Source of the DNA: an uncultured Bacteroidota bacterium
GTDB taxonomy: Bacteria; Bacteroidota; Bacteroidia; Flavobacteriales; Flavobacteriaceae
Assembly: GCA_902594745.1 (NCBI GenBank)
Contig: CACJNF010000002.1
Coordinates: forward strand, 1-64,000
Reading direction: 5' to 3'
DNA length: 64,000 nt
The notes beneath the pieces are model-generated. The model made no database searches, was not told the DNA's origin, and saw only the letters and a program-made list of their open reading frames with translations. How positions within the stretch are numbered: position 1 is the first letter of the stretch; each line of letters starts with the position of its first letter. A program made the position numbers and the translations under genes. Below, piece after piece: positions 18,595 to 28,386 of this stretch.

Positions 18595-18969
18595 ATCTGA
18601 GAGTTTTATAATAAATGATCCTGGATAAACTCTTCTAATTTTCTCGAGGCTTTGAGCTGCAACGTTTATATCCTTATATTCTCCTATTCTTACTTTATAG
18701 TTTGGGGTCTCAAATATTAGCTCAGACTTGGTATCTTCATAGTTTTCTTTAAAATCACTATAAATTGAATCTGCCTCATTCAGGCTACCATAAAATATTT
18801 GAATTGTGTAGTAGGTTGATTCAAAAGTTTTCTTGCTGAAATCTTTTTTGATTTGAAAGAATTTCTTAGTTAGTGTGTCATTATAAAAAACATCTTCATC
18901 TTGGGCTGAAATATCCCATATTGAAAATAAAAACAGGCATATAGTTATTAAAAATTTAATTTTTTTCAT
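18589..18969 (-). CDS. Exported SPOR-domain protein
   Basis: About 126 residues from the ATG at 18969, which places a signal peptide at 1-22 (MKKIKFLITICLFLFSI, ending ISAQ). The C-terminal 75 residues fit a SPOR domain: strand YYTIQIFYG, helix with EADSIYSDFKENY, strand YKVRIGEYKD, helix VAAQSLEKIRRVYP and final strand SFIIKL. SPOR domains bind denuded septal peptidoglycan, so a role in envelope or division is likely. A SPOR protein convergent with infB is a frequent Flavobacteriia arrangement. It shares a 179-base divergent upstream region with the respiratory operon; TAAATTTG at 18982-18989 (minus) is a possible -7 box. Confidence 0.75.
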   Translation of the reverse strand: MKKIKFLITICLFLFSIWDISAQDEDVFYNDTLTKKFFQIKKDFSKKTFESTYYTIQIFYGSLNEADSIYSDFKENYEDTKSELIFETPNYKVRIGEYKDINVAAQSLEKIRRVYPGSFIIKLSDL

Positions 18970-18981
18970 CACTAATTTTAT

Positions 18982-18989
18982 CAAATTTA
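18982..18989 (-). promoter_or_regulatory. Possible -7 element for the SPOR gene
   Basis: On the minus strand TAAATTTG matches TAnnTTTG exactly, 12 bases before the ATG at 18969. No matching -33 TTTG at the right distance. Confidence 0.3.
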
Positions 18990-19050
18990 ACAAATTGCAA
19001 TAATATCTTATTTAGAATCATTATAAATTAAATAATTGTTCATTTTAGAG

Positions 19051-19081
19051 TTTCTAAAATGGCGTTTATGATGTAAATTTG
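19051..19081 (+). promoter_or_regulatory. Promoter of the act/cox respiratory operon
   Basis: TTTC (19051-19054), a 19-base spacer and TAAATTTG (19074-19081) fit the Bacteroidota promoter with one mismatch in the -33 box. Start of transcription would be near 19088, leaving a leader of about 60 bases. The leader opens with an imperfect dyad, GTTAAA..AGTG / CACT.TTAAC (19086-19116), which could be an operator or a 5' hairpin. Confidence 0.5.
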
Positions 19082-19148
19082 TCCTGTTAAAAAAAGTGGT
19101 TTTAAAACACTTTAACATCATGATTAAAAATTTAATTGCCCCCGACGA

Positions 19149-20396
19149 ATGTTACTAATAAAAAGGATATTTTTAGTAACACTTCTTCTACCTTCTTTAA
19201 GTATTTCTCAAGAGGCAGACATCCAGGCTGGTAAGAGTTTATTCAATGCTAATTGTGCAGCATGTCATAAACTTAATAAAAAAGCTGTTGGGCCAGCATT
19301 AAGTGGTGTTACTGAAAAGTATGATAAAGAATGGTTGTACAGTTGGATTAGAAACGGTACACAAATGATAAAAGATGGTGACCCTCAAGCGGTAGCGATT
19401 TGGGAGGAATATAATCGTGCGGTAATGACAAATTATCCACAATTCTCAGATGAACAGATTGATAATATTTTAGCCTACACAAACTTTACTCCACCTCCTC
19501 CAACTAATACTACTGCTGTAACTACTGAGTCATCTAGTCAGGACTCTAGTATTTCTCTAAATATAATCTTGGCTGTTACAATACTGATATTTACTATTCT
19601 AATAGTAATGCTCTTCTTAGTTCAAAGGACACTAATTAAAATTGCCAATGCAAGTGGAGTTAAAATTAAAACAGATACAAAAAGGAATATTACACCTTTA
19701 TGGCAAACAGTTGTTAAAAATCAATTCTTGATTTTTATTTTGGTTGTAGGTTTCTTACTCTCAAGCGCATATTTTACTTATGGATATCTTATGCAGGTTG
19801 GTATAGATCAAGGTTATGCACCTATTCAACCAATTCATTATTCACATAAAATTCATGCTGGAGCAAACCAAATTGAATGTAAGTATTGTCACTCTTCTGC
19901 AAGAGTTTCAAAACATTCTGGTATACCATCATTGAATGTATGTATGAACTGTCATGAATATATTGCAGAATATAATGGAGAGGAAGATCTTGAGAATGGA
20001 TATACCAGAGACTTTTATACTAATGAAATTAAAAAACTTTATTCCGCTGTTGGATGGGATGAAGATAACCAAGTATACACAGGGAACACAAAACCAGTTA
20101 AATGGGTTAGAATCCATAACCTTCCAGATTTTGTTTACTTCAATCATGCTCAACATGCACAAGTTGCAAAGATAGAATGTCAAACATGTCATGGGCCTGT
20201 AGAAGAGATGGAAATTATGTATCAGTACTCGCCATTAACTATGGGATGGTGTATTGATTGTCATAGAGAGAGTAATGTTGATAAGAGTAATGAATACTAT
20301 CAAAAAGTCCATGATGAGCTTTCAAAAAAATATGGTGTTGAAAAATTAACTGTAGCACAACTTGGTGGAATAGAGTGTGCAAAATGTCACTATTAA
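19149..20396 (+). CDS. actA: Alternative complex III multiheme cytochrome c subunit ActA
   Basis: 415 residues. A signal peptide (1-20) precedes a monoheme cytochrome c domain (CAACH, C36-H40), then a Pro/Thr linker, two membrane helices (about 135-160 and 190-210), and a pentaheme domain with CKYCH, CMNCH, CQTCH, CIDCH and CAKCH, the last at the very C-terminus. Six haem c sites in all, matching the Bacteroidota form of ActA in which a monoheme domain is fused in front. ACIII oxidises quinol and hands electrons to the cytochrome oxidase. First gene of the operon, overlapping nothing and ending 1 base before actB. Confidence 0.94.
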   Translation: MLLIKRIFLVTLLLPSLSISQEADIQAGKSLFNANCAACHKLNKKAVGPALSGVTEKYDKEWLYSWIRNGTQMIKDGDPQAVAIWEEYNRAVMTNYPQFSDEQIDNILAYTNFTPPPPTNTTAVTTESSSQDSSISLNIILAVTILIFTILIVMLFLVQRTLIKIANASGVKIKTDTKRNITPLWQTVVKNQFLIFILVVGFLLSSAYFTYGYLMQVGIDQGYAPIQPIHYSHKIHAGANQIECKYCHSSARVSKHSGIPSLNVCMNCHEYIAEYNGEEDLENGYTRDFYTNEIKKLYSAVGWDEDNQVYTGNTKPVKWVRIHNLPDFVYFNHAQHAQVAKIECQTCHGPVEEMEIMYQYSPLTMGWCIDCHRESNVDKSNEYYQKVHDELSKKYGVEKLTVAQLGGIECAKCHY

Positions 20397-20397
20397 A

Positions 20398-23300
20398 ATG
20401 AAAAGTAAAAAATTATATTGGAAGGGAATAGAGCAACTAAATAGTGATAGTACTATAGTTGAAGGACTTGAGAATAATGAATTTGTTGAAAAGCTCCCTG
20501 TTAATTCAAAAGAAGAAAATGATGGTGCTTCAAGAAGAGATTTTTTAAAGTATGTTGGTTTTAGTTCAGCAGCAGCTGCATTAGCAGGCTGTGAAGGGCC
20601 TGTGATTAAATCTGTGCCATATGTTGTTCAGCCTGAACAAATAATTCCGGGTGTTGCCAACTACTATGCAACAACAATTGCTGATGGTAACGACTTTAGC
20701 AGTATTTTGGTTAAAACTAGAGAAGGAAGACCAATCAAAATTGAGAGTAATAAAGATGCTTTAAGCTTTGGAGATGCTAATGCAAGGGTTCATGCCTCTG
20801 TATTATCTCTTTATGATGCCAATAGAATTCAGGGTCCAAAAATTTCAGGTGAATACACTGATTGGGATACAATGATTAACCTCGTAAAAGTTAGCTTACA
20901 GAATTTTAAAGATCAAAACAAAAAAGTTGTATTACTAACTCAGACATACCCTAGCCCTACTACAAATAACATTATTAAAGAACTTTTAGATGAGTACCCA
21001 AATGTAAGTCATGTGATTTATGACACTATTTCAGACTCATCTGTTTTAGATGCCTTTGAAAACATCTATGGTATAAGAGCAATGGCTGATTATGACTTTT
21101 CAAAATCTGAAAATATTATCTCAATTGATGCTGACTTTCTATCCGATTGGCAGGGTGGAGGATATTCTGCAGGCTATACTAAGACAAGAGTTCCAGATAA
21201 GTCTAGCAATAAAAAAATGTCATACCACCTTCAATTTGAATCAAACATGACATTAACTGGTTCAAATGCTGATGATAGAGTGCCTGCTAAACCTAGTGAG
21301 CTGAAAAAAATTGTTGCAAGAATTTATTCCAGACTAACAGGTAATGGTGATATAAAAGGTTCACTTACACCAGAAATTGACAAATTCATTGACTTATCAA
21401 TTGAAAGAATTCTTAGCTCACCAAATAAATCGGTAGTTGTATCTGGAGTTGACGATGTTGAAATTCAAGAACTAATACTTCAAATAAATAGATCGATTAA
21501 TTCTGAAGCTATAGATATTAATAATCCAAGGTTGATTAGACAAGGTAACAATTCCGAATTAAATGAATTTATATCTGAATTAAATTCAGGTAAAATCTCT
21601 GGAGTTATTACATCAGGTGTGAATCCACTTTATTCATTTCCAAATTCAGAATCAGTAAAACAATCTTTTGAAAATCTTGAGTTTTCGCTTGTCTTTTCTG
21701 AAAAAGAAGATGAGACAGCAAAGTCTGCTATGTATGTTGCAGCTTCTAATAATTACTTAGAGTCATGGGGAGATTATGAGTTTAAGAAAGGTAATTTTTT
21801 CCTTGCCCAGCCTACAATTAGACCTCTTTTTGATACAATTCAATTTCAGGACTTTTTCTTAAAGCTTTTAGGATCAAATTTAGGTTTTTATGAAAGGATT
21901 AAATCAAATTGGCAGAATACTATACTTAAAGGTAAAACATGGGGTAAATCATTACAAGATGGTTATTATAATGATTTTACAAGTTTTAATTTAAGGCCTA
22001 GAAAGTTATCTTCAAGTATTTCTTCAATAAGCGAAGATAGATCCGAAGAATTTTCTCTTGTTCTTTATTCTAAAACTGGAATTGGAGACGGTTCTCAGTC
22101 CTCAAATCCATGGCTTCAGGAATTTCCTGATCCAATAACTAGAGTTACTTGGGATAATTATTTGACCATGTCAGCTTCTGACGCCAATAAACTTGGGTTG
22201 AATAATTATAATGTTTCGAACGGTGCTTTAAATGGTAGTTATGCTAATATTTCTGACGGTGAGAATAAATTGAAAGTTCCTGTTTTAATTCAACCTGGTC
22301 AAGCAAATGGTACTGTAGGTCTAGCCTACGGATATGGAAAGACTGAAGGTATGAAAGATGTTATGAAAGTAGGTGTTAATGCATATACCTTTTATAATAA
22401 TTTCTCTAAAATTCAAACAGTTAGCATCTCTAAGGTAAAAGGTGATCATGAATTTGCATGTATTCAATTACATAATACCATGATGGGTAGAGATGAGATT
22501 ATTAAAGAAACTGATATCGATACATATAGCTCAAAAGAAAAGTCTTATTGGAATCCAACCGTTATGGTATCTAAAAATCATATTGAGACAAAAGTTACAT
22601 CAAAAGAAGTTGATATTTGGAGAGAATTTGATAGATCCACAGGTCACCACTTTAACTTATCTATTGATTTAAATGCGTGTAATGGATGTGGTGCATGTGT
22701 TATTGCTTGTCATGCAGAAAACAATGTTCCAGTTGTTGGTAAAGAAGAAGTAAGAAAATCAAGAGATATGCATTGGCTTCGAATTGACAGATACTTTTCA
22801 TCTGAAGATACTTTTGAAGGAGATGTAAAAGCCAAAGAAGGAACATCTGGATATAGAGAATATAGGGCTACCCAAACTAAATTGGAAACTGCCGCTGAAA
22901 ATCCTAAGGTAGTTTTTCAGCCAGTAATGTGCCAACACTGTAACCATGCTCCATGTGAAACTGTATGTCCTGTTGCTGCTACATCTCATGGTCGACAAGG
23001 ACAAAATCAGATGGCCTATAATAGATGTGTGGGAACTCGATATTGTGCAAATAACTGCCCATATAAAGTTAGAAGATTCAATTGGTTTGCATATGCAGAA
23101 AATGATGAATTTGACTATAATATGAATAACGATCTTGGAAGAATGGTTCTAAATCCTGATGTAAATGTTAGGGGAAGAGGTGTAATGGAAAAATGTTCTC
23201 TTTGTATCCAAATGACTCAGAAAACTATACTTGATGCAAAAAAAGATGGTAGAAGAGTTGTGGATGGAGAATTCCAAACAGCATGTTCAAACGCGTGTAG

Positions 23301-23454
23301 TGATGGTGCAATGGTTTTTGGAGATATTAATGATAAAGACAGTAAAATTTCTGAGTTAAATCAAAAAGATAGAGCATATAGGCTAATTGAGAGTATAGGA
23401 ACAAAACCTAATGTTTTATATCAAGTTAAGATAACTAATAGTAAAAAAGTATAG
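20398..23454 (+). CDS. actB: Alternative complex III iron-sulfur/molybdopterin-like subunit ActB
   Basis: 1018 residues from the ATG at 20398. A Tat signal SRRDFLK is followed by a hydrophobic stretch and LAGCE, a lipobox-like end. The middle (about 60-720) is a molybdopterin oxidoreductase-like fold that in ACIII binds no cofactor. The C-terminal part is a ferredoxin-like B domain with four cysteine clusters starting at C761 (CNGCGAC), C845 (CQHCNHAPC), C877 (CVGTRYC) and C933 (CSLC), enough for three 4Fe-4S and one 3Fe-4S centres. It relays electrons from the quinol site to the haem subunits. Fused A+B architecture is usual for ActB. Confidence 0.95.
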   Translation: MKSKKLYWKGIEQLNSDSTIVEGLENNEFVEKLPVNSKEENDGASRRDFLKYVGFSSAAAALAGCEGPVIKSVPYVVQPEQIIPGVANYYATTIADGNDFSSILVKTREGRPIKIESNKDALSFGDANARVHASVLSLYDANRIQGPKISGEYTDWDTMINLVKVSLQNFKDQNKKVVLLTQTYPSPTTNNIIKELLDEYPNVSHVIYDTISDSSVLDAFENIYGIRAMADYDFSKSENIISIDADFLSDWQGGGYSAGYTKTRVPDKSSNKKMSYHLQFESNMTLTGSNADDRVPAKPSELKKIVARIYSRLTGNGDIKGSLTPEIDKFIDLSIERILSSPNKSVVVSGVDDVEIQELILQINRSINSEAIDINNPRLIRQGNNSELNEFISELNSGKISGVITSGVNPLYSFPNSESVKQSFENLEFSLVFSEKEDETAKSAMYVAASNNYLESWGDYEFKKGNFFLAQPTIRPLFDTIQFQDFFLKLLGSNLGFYERIKSNWQNTILKGKTWGKSLQDGYYNDFTSFNLRPRKLSSSISSISEDRSEEFSLVLYSKTGIGDGSQSSNPWLQEFPDPITRVTWDNYLTMSASDANKLGLNNYNVSNGALNGSYANISDGENKLKVPVLIQPGQANGTVGLAYGYGKTEGMKDVMKVGVNAYTFYNNFSKIQTVSISKVKGDHEFACIQLHNTMMGRDEIIKETDIDTYSSKEKSYWNPTVMVSKNHIETKVTSKEVDIWREFDRSTGHHFNLSIDLNACNGCGACVIACHAENNVPVVGKEEVRKSRDMHWLRIDRYFSSEDTFEGDVKAKEGTSGYREYRATQTKLETAAENPKVVFQPVMCQHCNHAPCETVCPVAATSHGRQGQNQMAYNRCVGTRYCANNCPYKVRRFNWFAYAENDEFDYNMNNDLGRMVLNPDVNVRGRGVMEKCSLCIQMTQKTILDAKKDGRRVVDGEFQTACSNACSDGAMVFGDINDKDSKISELNQKDRAYRLIESIGTKPNVLYQVKITNSKKV

Positions 23455-23457
23455 TAT

Positions 23458-24843
23458 ATGTCATCACATTATGAAGCTCCTATAAGAAAACCTCTAGTTC
23501 TTGGAGACAAGAGTTATCATGATATAACAGTAGATGTTGCTAGGCCAATAGAGACCCCGCCTAATAAGGACTGGTGGATTGCATTTGGAATATCTATGGC
23601 TGCATTTATGTGGGGTGTTGGATGTATAATTTATACAATTGGAACTGGAATAGGAACTTGGGGTCTAAATAAAACAGTTGGTTGGGCATGGGATATTACA
23701 AATTTTGTTTGGTGGGTTGGTATTGGTCATGCTGGAACTTTAATTTCTGCGGTATTATTACTATTTAGACAGAAATGGAGAATGGGTATTAATAGATCTG
23801 CAGAAGCAATGACAATATTCTCAGTTATTCAAGCAGGATTATTTCCTGTAATTCATATGGGTCGACCTTGGCTTATTTATTGGTTTTTTCCAATCCCTAA
23901 TCAGTTTGGATCTCTGTGGGTAAACTTTAACTCACCTCTTTTATGGGACGTTTTTGCCATTTCTACTTATTTAACAGTTTCATTAGTATTTTGGTGGACT
24001 GGTCTACTTCCTGATTTTGCAATGATTAGAGATAGAGCTGTTAAACCTTTTCAAAAGAAAATTTATAGTTTAATAAGTTTTGGGTGGTCTGGAAGAGCAA
24101 AAGATTGGCAAAGGTTTGAAGAAGTTTCTTTGGTGTTAGCAGGACTTGCAACTCCTCTTGTTTTATCTGTTCATACAATTGTATCGTTCGATTTTGCTAC
24201 ATCTGTAATTCCAGGTTGGCATACAACAATTTTTCCACCATACTTTGTTGCAGGTGCAATTTTTTCAGGATTTGCTATGGTTCAAACATTATTGATTATA
24301 ATGAGAAAGGTATCTAGGCTAGAAAGTTACATTACTGTTCAACATATTGAGATGATGAATATTGTAATTATGATTACTGGTTCAATTGTAGGTTGTGCAT
24401 ACATCACTGAACTTTTTATAGCTTGGTACTCTGGAGTTGAATATGAGCAATATGCATTTTTAAATAGAGCAACGGGTCCTTATTGGTGGGCTTATTTTTT
24501 AATGATGTCATGTAATGTTGTATCACCTCAAGTTATGTGGTTTAAGAAAATCAGGACAAGTATAATATGGTCATTTGTAATTTCAATAGTTGTAAATGTT
24601 GGGATGTGGTTTGAAAGATTTGTGATTATTGTTACATCTCTTCATAGAGATTATCTACCATCGTCATGGACAATGTTCTCCCCAACTTTTATTGATATTG
24701 GAATTTTTATTGGAACCATAGGATTCTTCTTTGTATTGTTTTTGCTTTATGCTAGAAGTTTCCCAGTTGTTGCTCAATCTGAAGTTAAAACAATTCTTAA
24801 ATCATCAGGAGAGAATTATAAAAAATTAAGAGATAGAAAATGA
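23458..24843 (+). CDS. actC: Alternative complex III membrane subunit ActC (NrfD-like)
   Basis: 461 residues with about ten membrane helices and the NrfD/PsrC fold. Conserved segments seen include FVWWVGIGHAGTLISA, FPVIHMGRPW and WHTTIFPPYFVAGAIFSG, which line the quinone pocket and proton path in ACIII. Integral to the inner membrane, it provides one of the two quinol-facing subunits. The gene starts 3 bases after actB and its stop overlaps actD by 4 bases, so translation is likely coupled. Confidence 0.95.
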   Translation: MSSHYEAPIRKPLVLGDKSYHDITVDVARPIETPPNKDWWIAFGISMAAFMWGVGCIIYTIGTGIGTWGLNKTVGWAWDITNFVWWVGIGHAGTLISAVLLLFRQKWRMGINRSAEAMTIFSVIQAGLFPVIHMGRPWLIYWFFPIPNQFGSLWVNFNSPLLWDVFAISTYLTVSLVFWWTGLLPDFAMIRDRAVKPFQKKIYSLISFGWSGRAKDWQRFEEVSLVLAGLATPLVLSVHTIVSFDFATSVIPGWHTTIFPPYFVAGAIFSGFAMVQTLLIIMRKVSRLESYITVQHIEMMNIVIMITGSIVGCAYITELFIAWYSGVEYEQYAFLNRATGPYWWAYFLMMSCNVVSPQVMWFKKIRTSIIWSFVISIVVNVGMWFERFVIIVTSLHRDYLPSSWTMFSPTFIDIGIFIGTIGFFFVLFLLYARSFPVVAQSEVKTILKSSGENYKKLRDRK

Positions 24844-25376
24844 GTTCAAAAAGCTTACATGTTTTGTTTGATGATGATGATATTTTACTAGACGCTGTAA
24901 AGCAGATTGTAAAAAGTAAAATTCATATTAATGAAATATATACTCCATTTCCAGTTCATGGACTTGATAAAGCAATGAAACTTAAGCCAACTAATATATC
25001 CATTGCGACATTTATTTATGGATGTATTGGTTTTACTGTCTCTGTAATGATGATGAATTATATTATGATTGTTGATTGGCCTCAAAATATAGGTGGAAAA
25101 CCAAGCTTTTCATACATTGAAAATATGCCTGCATTCGTTCCAATTATGTTTGAGATGACAGTATTTTTTGCTGCTCATTTAATGGTAATTACTTTTTATT
25201 TAAAAAGTAAATTATGGCCATTCAAAAAGGCAGAGAATCCACATCCATCAACTACTGATGATAAATTTTTGATTGATATGGAGACAGGAACAAATGTTGC
25301 AAAGACAAAGACTATGTTAAAAAAACTTGGTGCAATTTCCATAGATGTAATTAATAACGATGAAGATGAGAAATAG
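24840..25376 (+). CDS. actD: Alternative complex III subunit ActD (DUF3341)
   Basis: 178 residues. A cytoplasmic N-terminal domain (1-55, with IYTPFPVHGLD) is followed by two membrane helices (about 57-80 and 95-120) and a charged cytoplasmic tail. This is the DUF3341 family, the ActD subunit that contacts ActC and ActF. Start overlaps actC by 4 bases (ATGA) and its end overlaps actE by 17 bases. Confidence 0.93.
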   Translation: MSSKSLHVLFDDDDILLDAVKQIVKSKIHINEIYTPFPVHGLDKAMKLKPTNISIATFIYGCIGFTVSVMMMNYIMIVDWPQNIGGKPSFSYIENMPAFVPIMFEMTVFFAAHLMVITFYLKSKLWPFKKAENPHPSTTDDKFLIDMETGTNVAKTKTMLKKLGAISIDVINNDEDEK

Positions 25377-25914
25377 TTTCATATTAATTTTTTCCATAAG
25401 TATTCTACTTACATCATGTTTTGATCCATCAAAACCTAACTTTCAATACTTTCCAGATATGTATGAGTCTTTAGCATATGAAACATATGCTGAGTCTGAA
25501 GCGTTTTCTAATGGAATCGAAGCTCAGCTTCCACCAGAGGGATCTATAGCAAGAGGATGGGAACCGTATGATTATGAAGATTCAAATGAAGGTTATGAAC
25601 TTGCAAAAGCTCAATTAATATCTCCTCTGGAAGTTAATGATTATAATAGAAGCCAAGGTAAAGAGCTCTACGAGATTTATTGTTCTGTATGTCATGGAGA
25701 TAAAGGAGATGGAATGGGGATTTTAGCACAAAGAGAAAAGTTTTTAGGAATACCTGCATATATAGATAGAGAAATTACTCCAGGTAGTATCTATCATGTA
25801 CTTATGTATGGAATAAACGCAATGGGTTCTCATGCAGGACAGGTCAATGAAGAAGAAAGATGGCAGATTGCACAATATGTAATGGAACTAAGAGAAGAAC
25901 AAAAAAGTAATTAA
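25360..25914 (+). CDS. actE: Alternative complex III monoheme cytochrome c lipoprotein ActE
   Basis: 184 residues. Lipoprotein signal with lipobox LLTSC (C20). One haem motif CSVCH (C108-H112) followed by GDKGDGMG, and a methionine near NAMGSHAGQV as likely axial ligand: a class I cytochrome c domain. It is the mobile or peripheral electron-transfer subunit of ACIII, anchored by lipid on the periplasmic side. The start lies inside the end of actD; an ATG two codons later (25366) is equally possible. Confidence 0.93.
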   Translation: MKMRNSFILIFSISILLTSCFDPSKPNFQYFPDMYESLAYETYAESEAFSNGIEAQLPPEGSIARGWEPYDYEDSNEGYELAKAQLISPLEVNDYNRSQGKELYEIYCSVCHGDKGDGMGILAQREKFLGIPAYIDREITPGSIYHVLMYGINAMGSHAGQVNEEERWQIAQYVMELREEQKSN

Positions 25915-27305
25915 TGTATAAAGATTATAAATTTTCAAATCAAATTAAAGTACTTTCTATTAGCTTAATTCTAATTGGACTTCTTGGAATTTTATATGGC
26001 TTTTATACAGCCCCCTCGACTGTTGAAGAAGCAAAAGAAATTGTTGCAAGTATGAGTCATGATTCTGACCATGGAGGCTCTGGTTATGGAGAGTCAGATC
26101 ATGGAGATTCTGACCATGAAGGCTCTGGTTATGGAGAATCAGATCATGGAGATTCTGACCATGGATATGAATCGAGTGGTCATCAATATGATCATGACAA
26201 ACATGTCTTTAATCAGTTACATAACAAGCCATGGGCAGCAATTTATGTCCCCGCATTATTCTTCATGATGATTTCTCTTGGAGTATTAGCTTTCTATGCT
26301 ATTCAAAGAGCTTCTCAAGCTGGTTGGTCTATTGTATTATACAGAATAATGGAAGGAATTACAGGCTACCTATTTTTAGGATGTGTATTCGTGTTAATTA
26401 TTCTAGGTTTTTCAGCATTGAAATTTAATCACCTTTTTATTTGGATGGATCCAGAAGTGGTTGCACATGATGAAATTATCAGAAATAAAATAGGATATCT
26501 AAATATTCCTTTCTTTTTTATACGTGCAATTATATATATAGCAGGTTGGGTTATTTACAGAGAGATAACAAGAAGACTTTCACTTCAGCAAGATGAGAAT
26601 AATGATATAAGTGTTCATAAAAAATTATTTAAGTTTTCTGCTGGATTCCTAGTGTTCTTTTTAGTTTCAGAGTCAATGATGTCATGGGATTGGATCATGT
26701 CTATTGATCCTCATTGGTTCAGTACCCTTTTTGGCTGGTATGTTTTTGCTGGTATGTTTGTTTCAGGTATAACAACTATCGCGCTAATTACGATCTATTT
26801 AAAATCAAAAAATTATTTAGAGTTTGTAAATAATAGTCATATACATGATTTGGCTAAATTCATGTTTGGAGTAAGTATTTTTTGGGCATATCTATGGTTC
26901 TCTCAATTTATGCTTATTTGGTACTCAAATATTCCTGAGGAGGTAACATATTTTATAACAAGAATTGAAGACTATAATTTCTTGTTTTTTGGAATGGTAG
27001 TGTTAAACCTTATATTCCCATTAATTGTTCTTATGAATAGTGATTTTAAGAAGACTAACTTTATTGTAATTTTAACAGGTATTGTAATTATAATAGGTCA
27101 TTATATAGATGTTTATAACATGATTATGCCGTCAGCTGTTGGAGATATGTGGTCATTTGGGCCTGCAGAAATTGGTGGATTTATGTTCTTCCTTGGTGTA
27201 TTTTTGTATGTAGTGTTTAGAGCCATTTCAAAAGCACCAATTTTGGCTAAAGGTGATCCGTTTATAGAAGAAAGTAAAACATTCCAATATTATAATTTAG
27301 ATTAA
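25914..27305 (+). CDS. actF: Alternative complex III membrane subunit ActF (NrfD-like), with His/Asp repeat
   Basis: 463 residues. One N-terminal helix (10-31), then a soluble segment (48-97) made of a 15-residue tandem repeat, SDHxGSGYGESDHGD, present twice plus part of a third copy, very rich in His and Asp. The rest is an NrfD-type bundle of about nine to ten helices (SMMSWDWIMSIDPHWFSTLF is a family-typical segment). It pairs with ActC as the second quinol-binding membrane subunit. Start overlaps the last base of the actE stop codon. The repeat is an addition to the usual fold and may bind metal; the function is not known. Confidence 0.93.
   Translation: MYKDYKFSNQIKVLSISLILIGLLGILYGFYTAPSTVEEAKEIVASMSHDSDHGGSGYGESDHGDSDHEGSGYGESDHGDSDHGYESSGHQYDHDKHVFNQLHNKPWAAIYVPALFFMMISLGVLAFYAIQRASQAGWSIVLYRIMEGITGYLFLGCVFVLIILGFSALKFNHLFIWMDPEVVAHDEIIRNKIGYLNIPFFFIRAIIYIAGWVIYREITRRLSLQQDENNDISVHKKLFKFSAGFLVFFLVSESMMSWDWIMSIDPHWFSTLFGWYVFAGMFVSGITTIALITIYLKSKNYLEFVNNSHIHDLAKFMFGVSIFWAYLWFSQFMLIWYSNIPEEVTYFITRIEDYNFLFFGMVVLNLIFPLIVLMNSDFKKTNFIVILTGIVIIIGHYIDVYNMIMPSAVGDMWSFGPAEIGGFMFFLGVFLYVVFRAISKAPILAKGDPFIEESKTFQYYNLD
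26061..26165 (+). repeat. 45-bp in-frame tandem repeat in actF
   Basis: Units at 26061-26105 and 26106-26150 differ at only two positions, and a third partial copy runs to 26165. Each unit encodes 15 residues with three histidines. In-frame and multiple of three, so copy number could vary without breaking the gene. Confidence 0.9.
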
Positions 27306-27306
27306 A

Positions 27307-28374
27307 ATGACAATATTACTAGTTCTAACATCATTAATTTTAATTTCAATTGCAGTTTGGCAACTGACCAAAATTTTAGAGCTATCTAAACCTGCTGATT
27401 ATGATGATAGCGAGATTGCATCTGATAAGGATAATGATATGCAGGGAAAATTAATGTTCCTGTTCTTAATCTTTATATATGCATTAACAATTTTTTCTTT
27501 TTATCAGTGGGGTGACGTGATGCTTCCTGAATCTGCATCTGTTCATGGAGAAAACTATGATAACTTACTATGGTTTTCATTTGCTGTTATCTTTTTTGTT
27601 CAAACTATTACTCAAGCTTTGCTCCATTACTTTGCATTTAAATATAGAGGTAATAAAAAAAGAAAAGCTTTATTTTTTGCAGATAGTACATTTCTGGAGG
27701 GTGTCTGGACAATTATACCAACAATAGCTCTTGCAGGTTTAATATTATACGGATTATTTACTTGGGTGGATATTATGACAATTGAGGAAAATGATGATGC
27801 TCTTGTTGTAGAATTATATGCTCAACAGTTTAATTGGAAAGCAAGATATGCAGGAGAAGATGGTGTATTAGGTGATGCTAATGTTCGTTTCCTTCAAGAT
27901 TTTGATGGGAAAAACTTGGTTGGTATTGATCCGACTGACAGGAATGGAGATGATGATATTGTGGTTCAAGAACTTCATCTTCCGGTAAATCGAGAAGTTG
28001 TATTTAGAATTAGATCTCAAGATGTACTTCATTCAGCATATATGCCTCATTTTAGGGCGCAAATGAATGCAGTACCTGGAATGATTAATCAGTTTGCATT
28101 TATTCCTAATGTAACAACTGAGGAAATGAGATTACGACCTGAAATTGTTGAAAAGGTAAGAAAAATCAATAAGATTAGATTTGACAAAAGTGAAGATTTA
28201 GTTGCCAGTGGTGACTTCCCCCTTGACCCATATGAATTTGATTTTCTACTTTTATGTAATAAAATTTGTGGGGCTTCTCACTATAATATGCAGATGAAAA
28301 TAATTGTTGAAACTGAAGAAGAATTTAATAGGTGGTTAGATGATCAACCTACATTTAAAGAATTTGTTCAATAG
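27307..28374 (+). CDS. coxB: Cytochrome c oxidase subunit II
   Basis: 355 residues with membrane helices at about 2-20, 47-68, 87-110 and 133-153, then the periplasmic cupredoxin domain. The CuA ligands are complete: H242, C317, C321, H325 and M328 (CNKICGASHYNM), and the electron-entry aromatic region is QQFNW (173-177). No haem c domain is fused at the C-terminus, so the electron donor must be ActA/ActE or a soluble cytochrome. An insertion of about 35 residues (270-305) precedes the CuA loop, as in other Bacteroidota. It follows actF by 1 base. Confidence 0.96.
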   Translation: MTILLVLTSLILISIAVWQLTKILELSKPADYDDSEIASDKDNDMQGKLMFLFLIFIYALTIFSFYQWGDVMLPESASVHGENYDNLLWFSFAVIFFVQTITQALLHYFAFKYRGNKKRKALFFADSTFLEGVWTIIPTIALAGLILYGLFTWVDIMTIEENDDALVVELYAQQFNWKARYAGEDGVLGDANVRFLQDFDGKNLVGIDPTDRNGDDDIVVQELHLPVNREVVFRIRSQDVLHSAYMPHFRAQMNAVPGMINQFAFIPNVTTEEMRLRPEIVEKVRKINKIRFDKSEDLVASGDFPLDPYEFDFLLLCNKICGASHYNMQMKIIVETEEEFNRWLDDQPTFKEFVQ

Positions 28375-28386
28375 AAATAAAACAAA

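Noticed and set aside
19120-19158. 12-codon frame ending inside actA as a leader peptide
   Set aside because: Short, no sign of attenuation codons, overlaps the actA start; chance is likelier.
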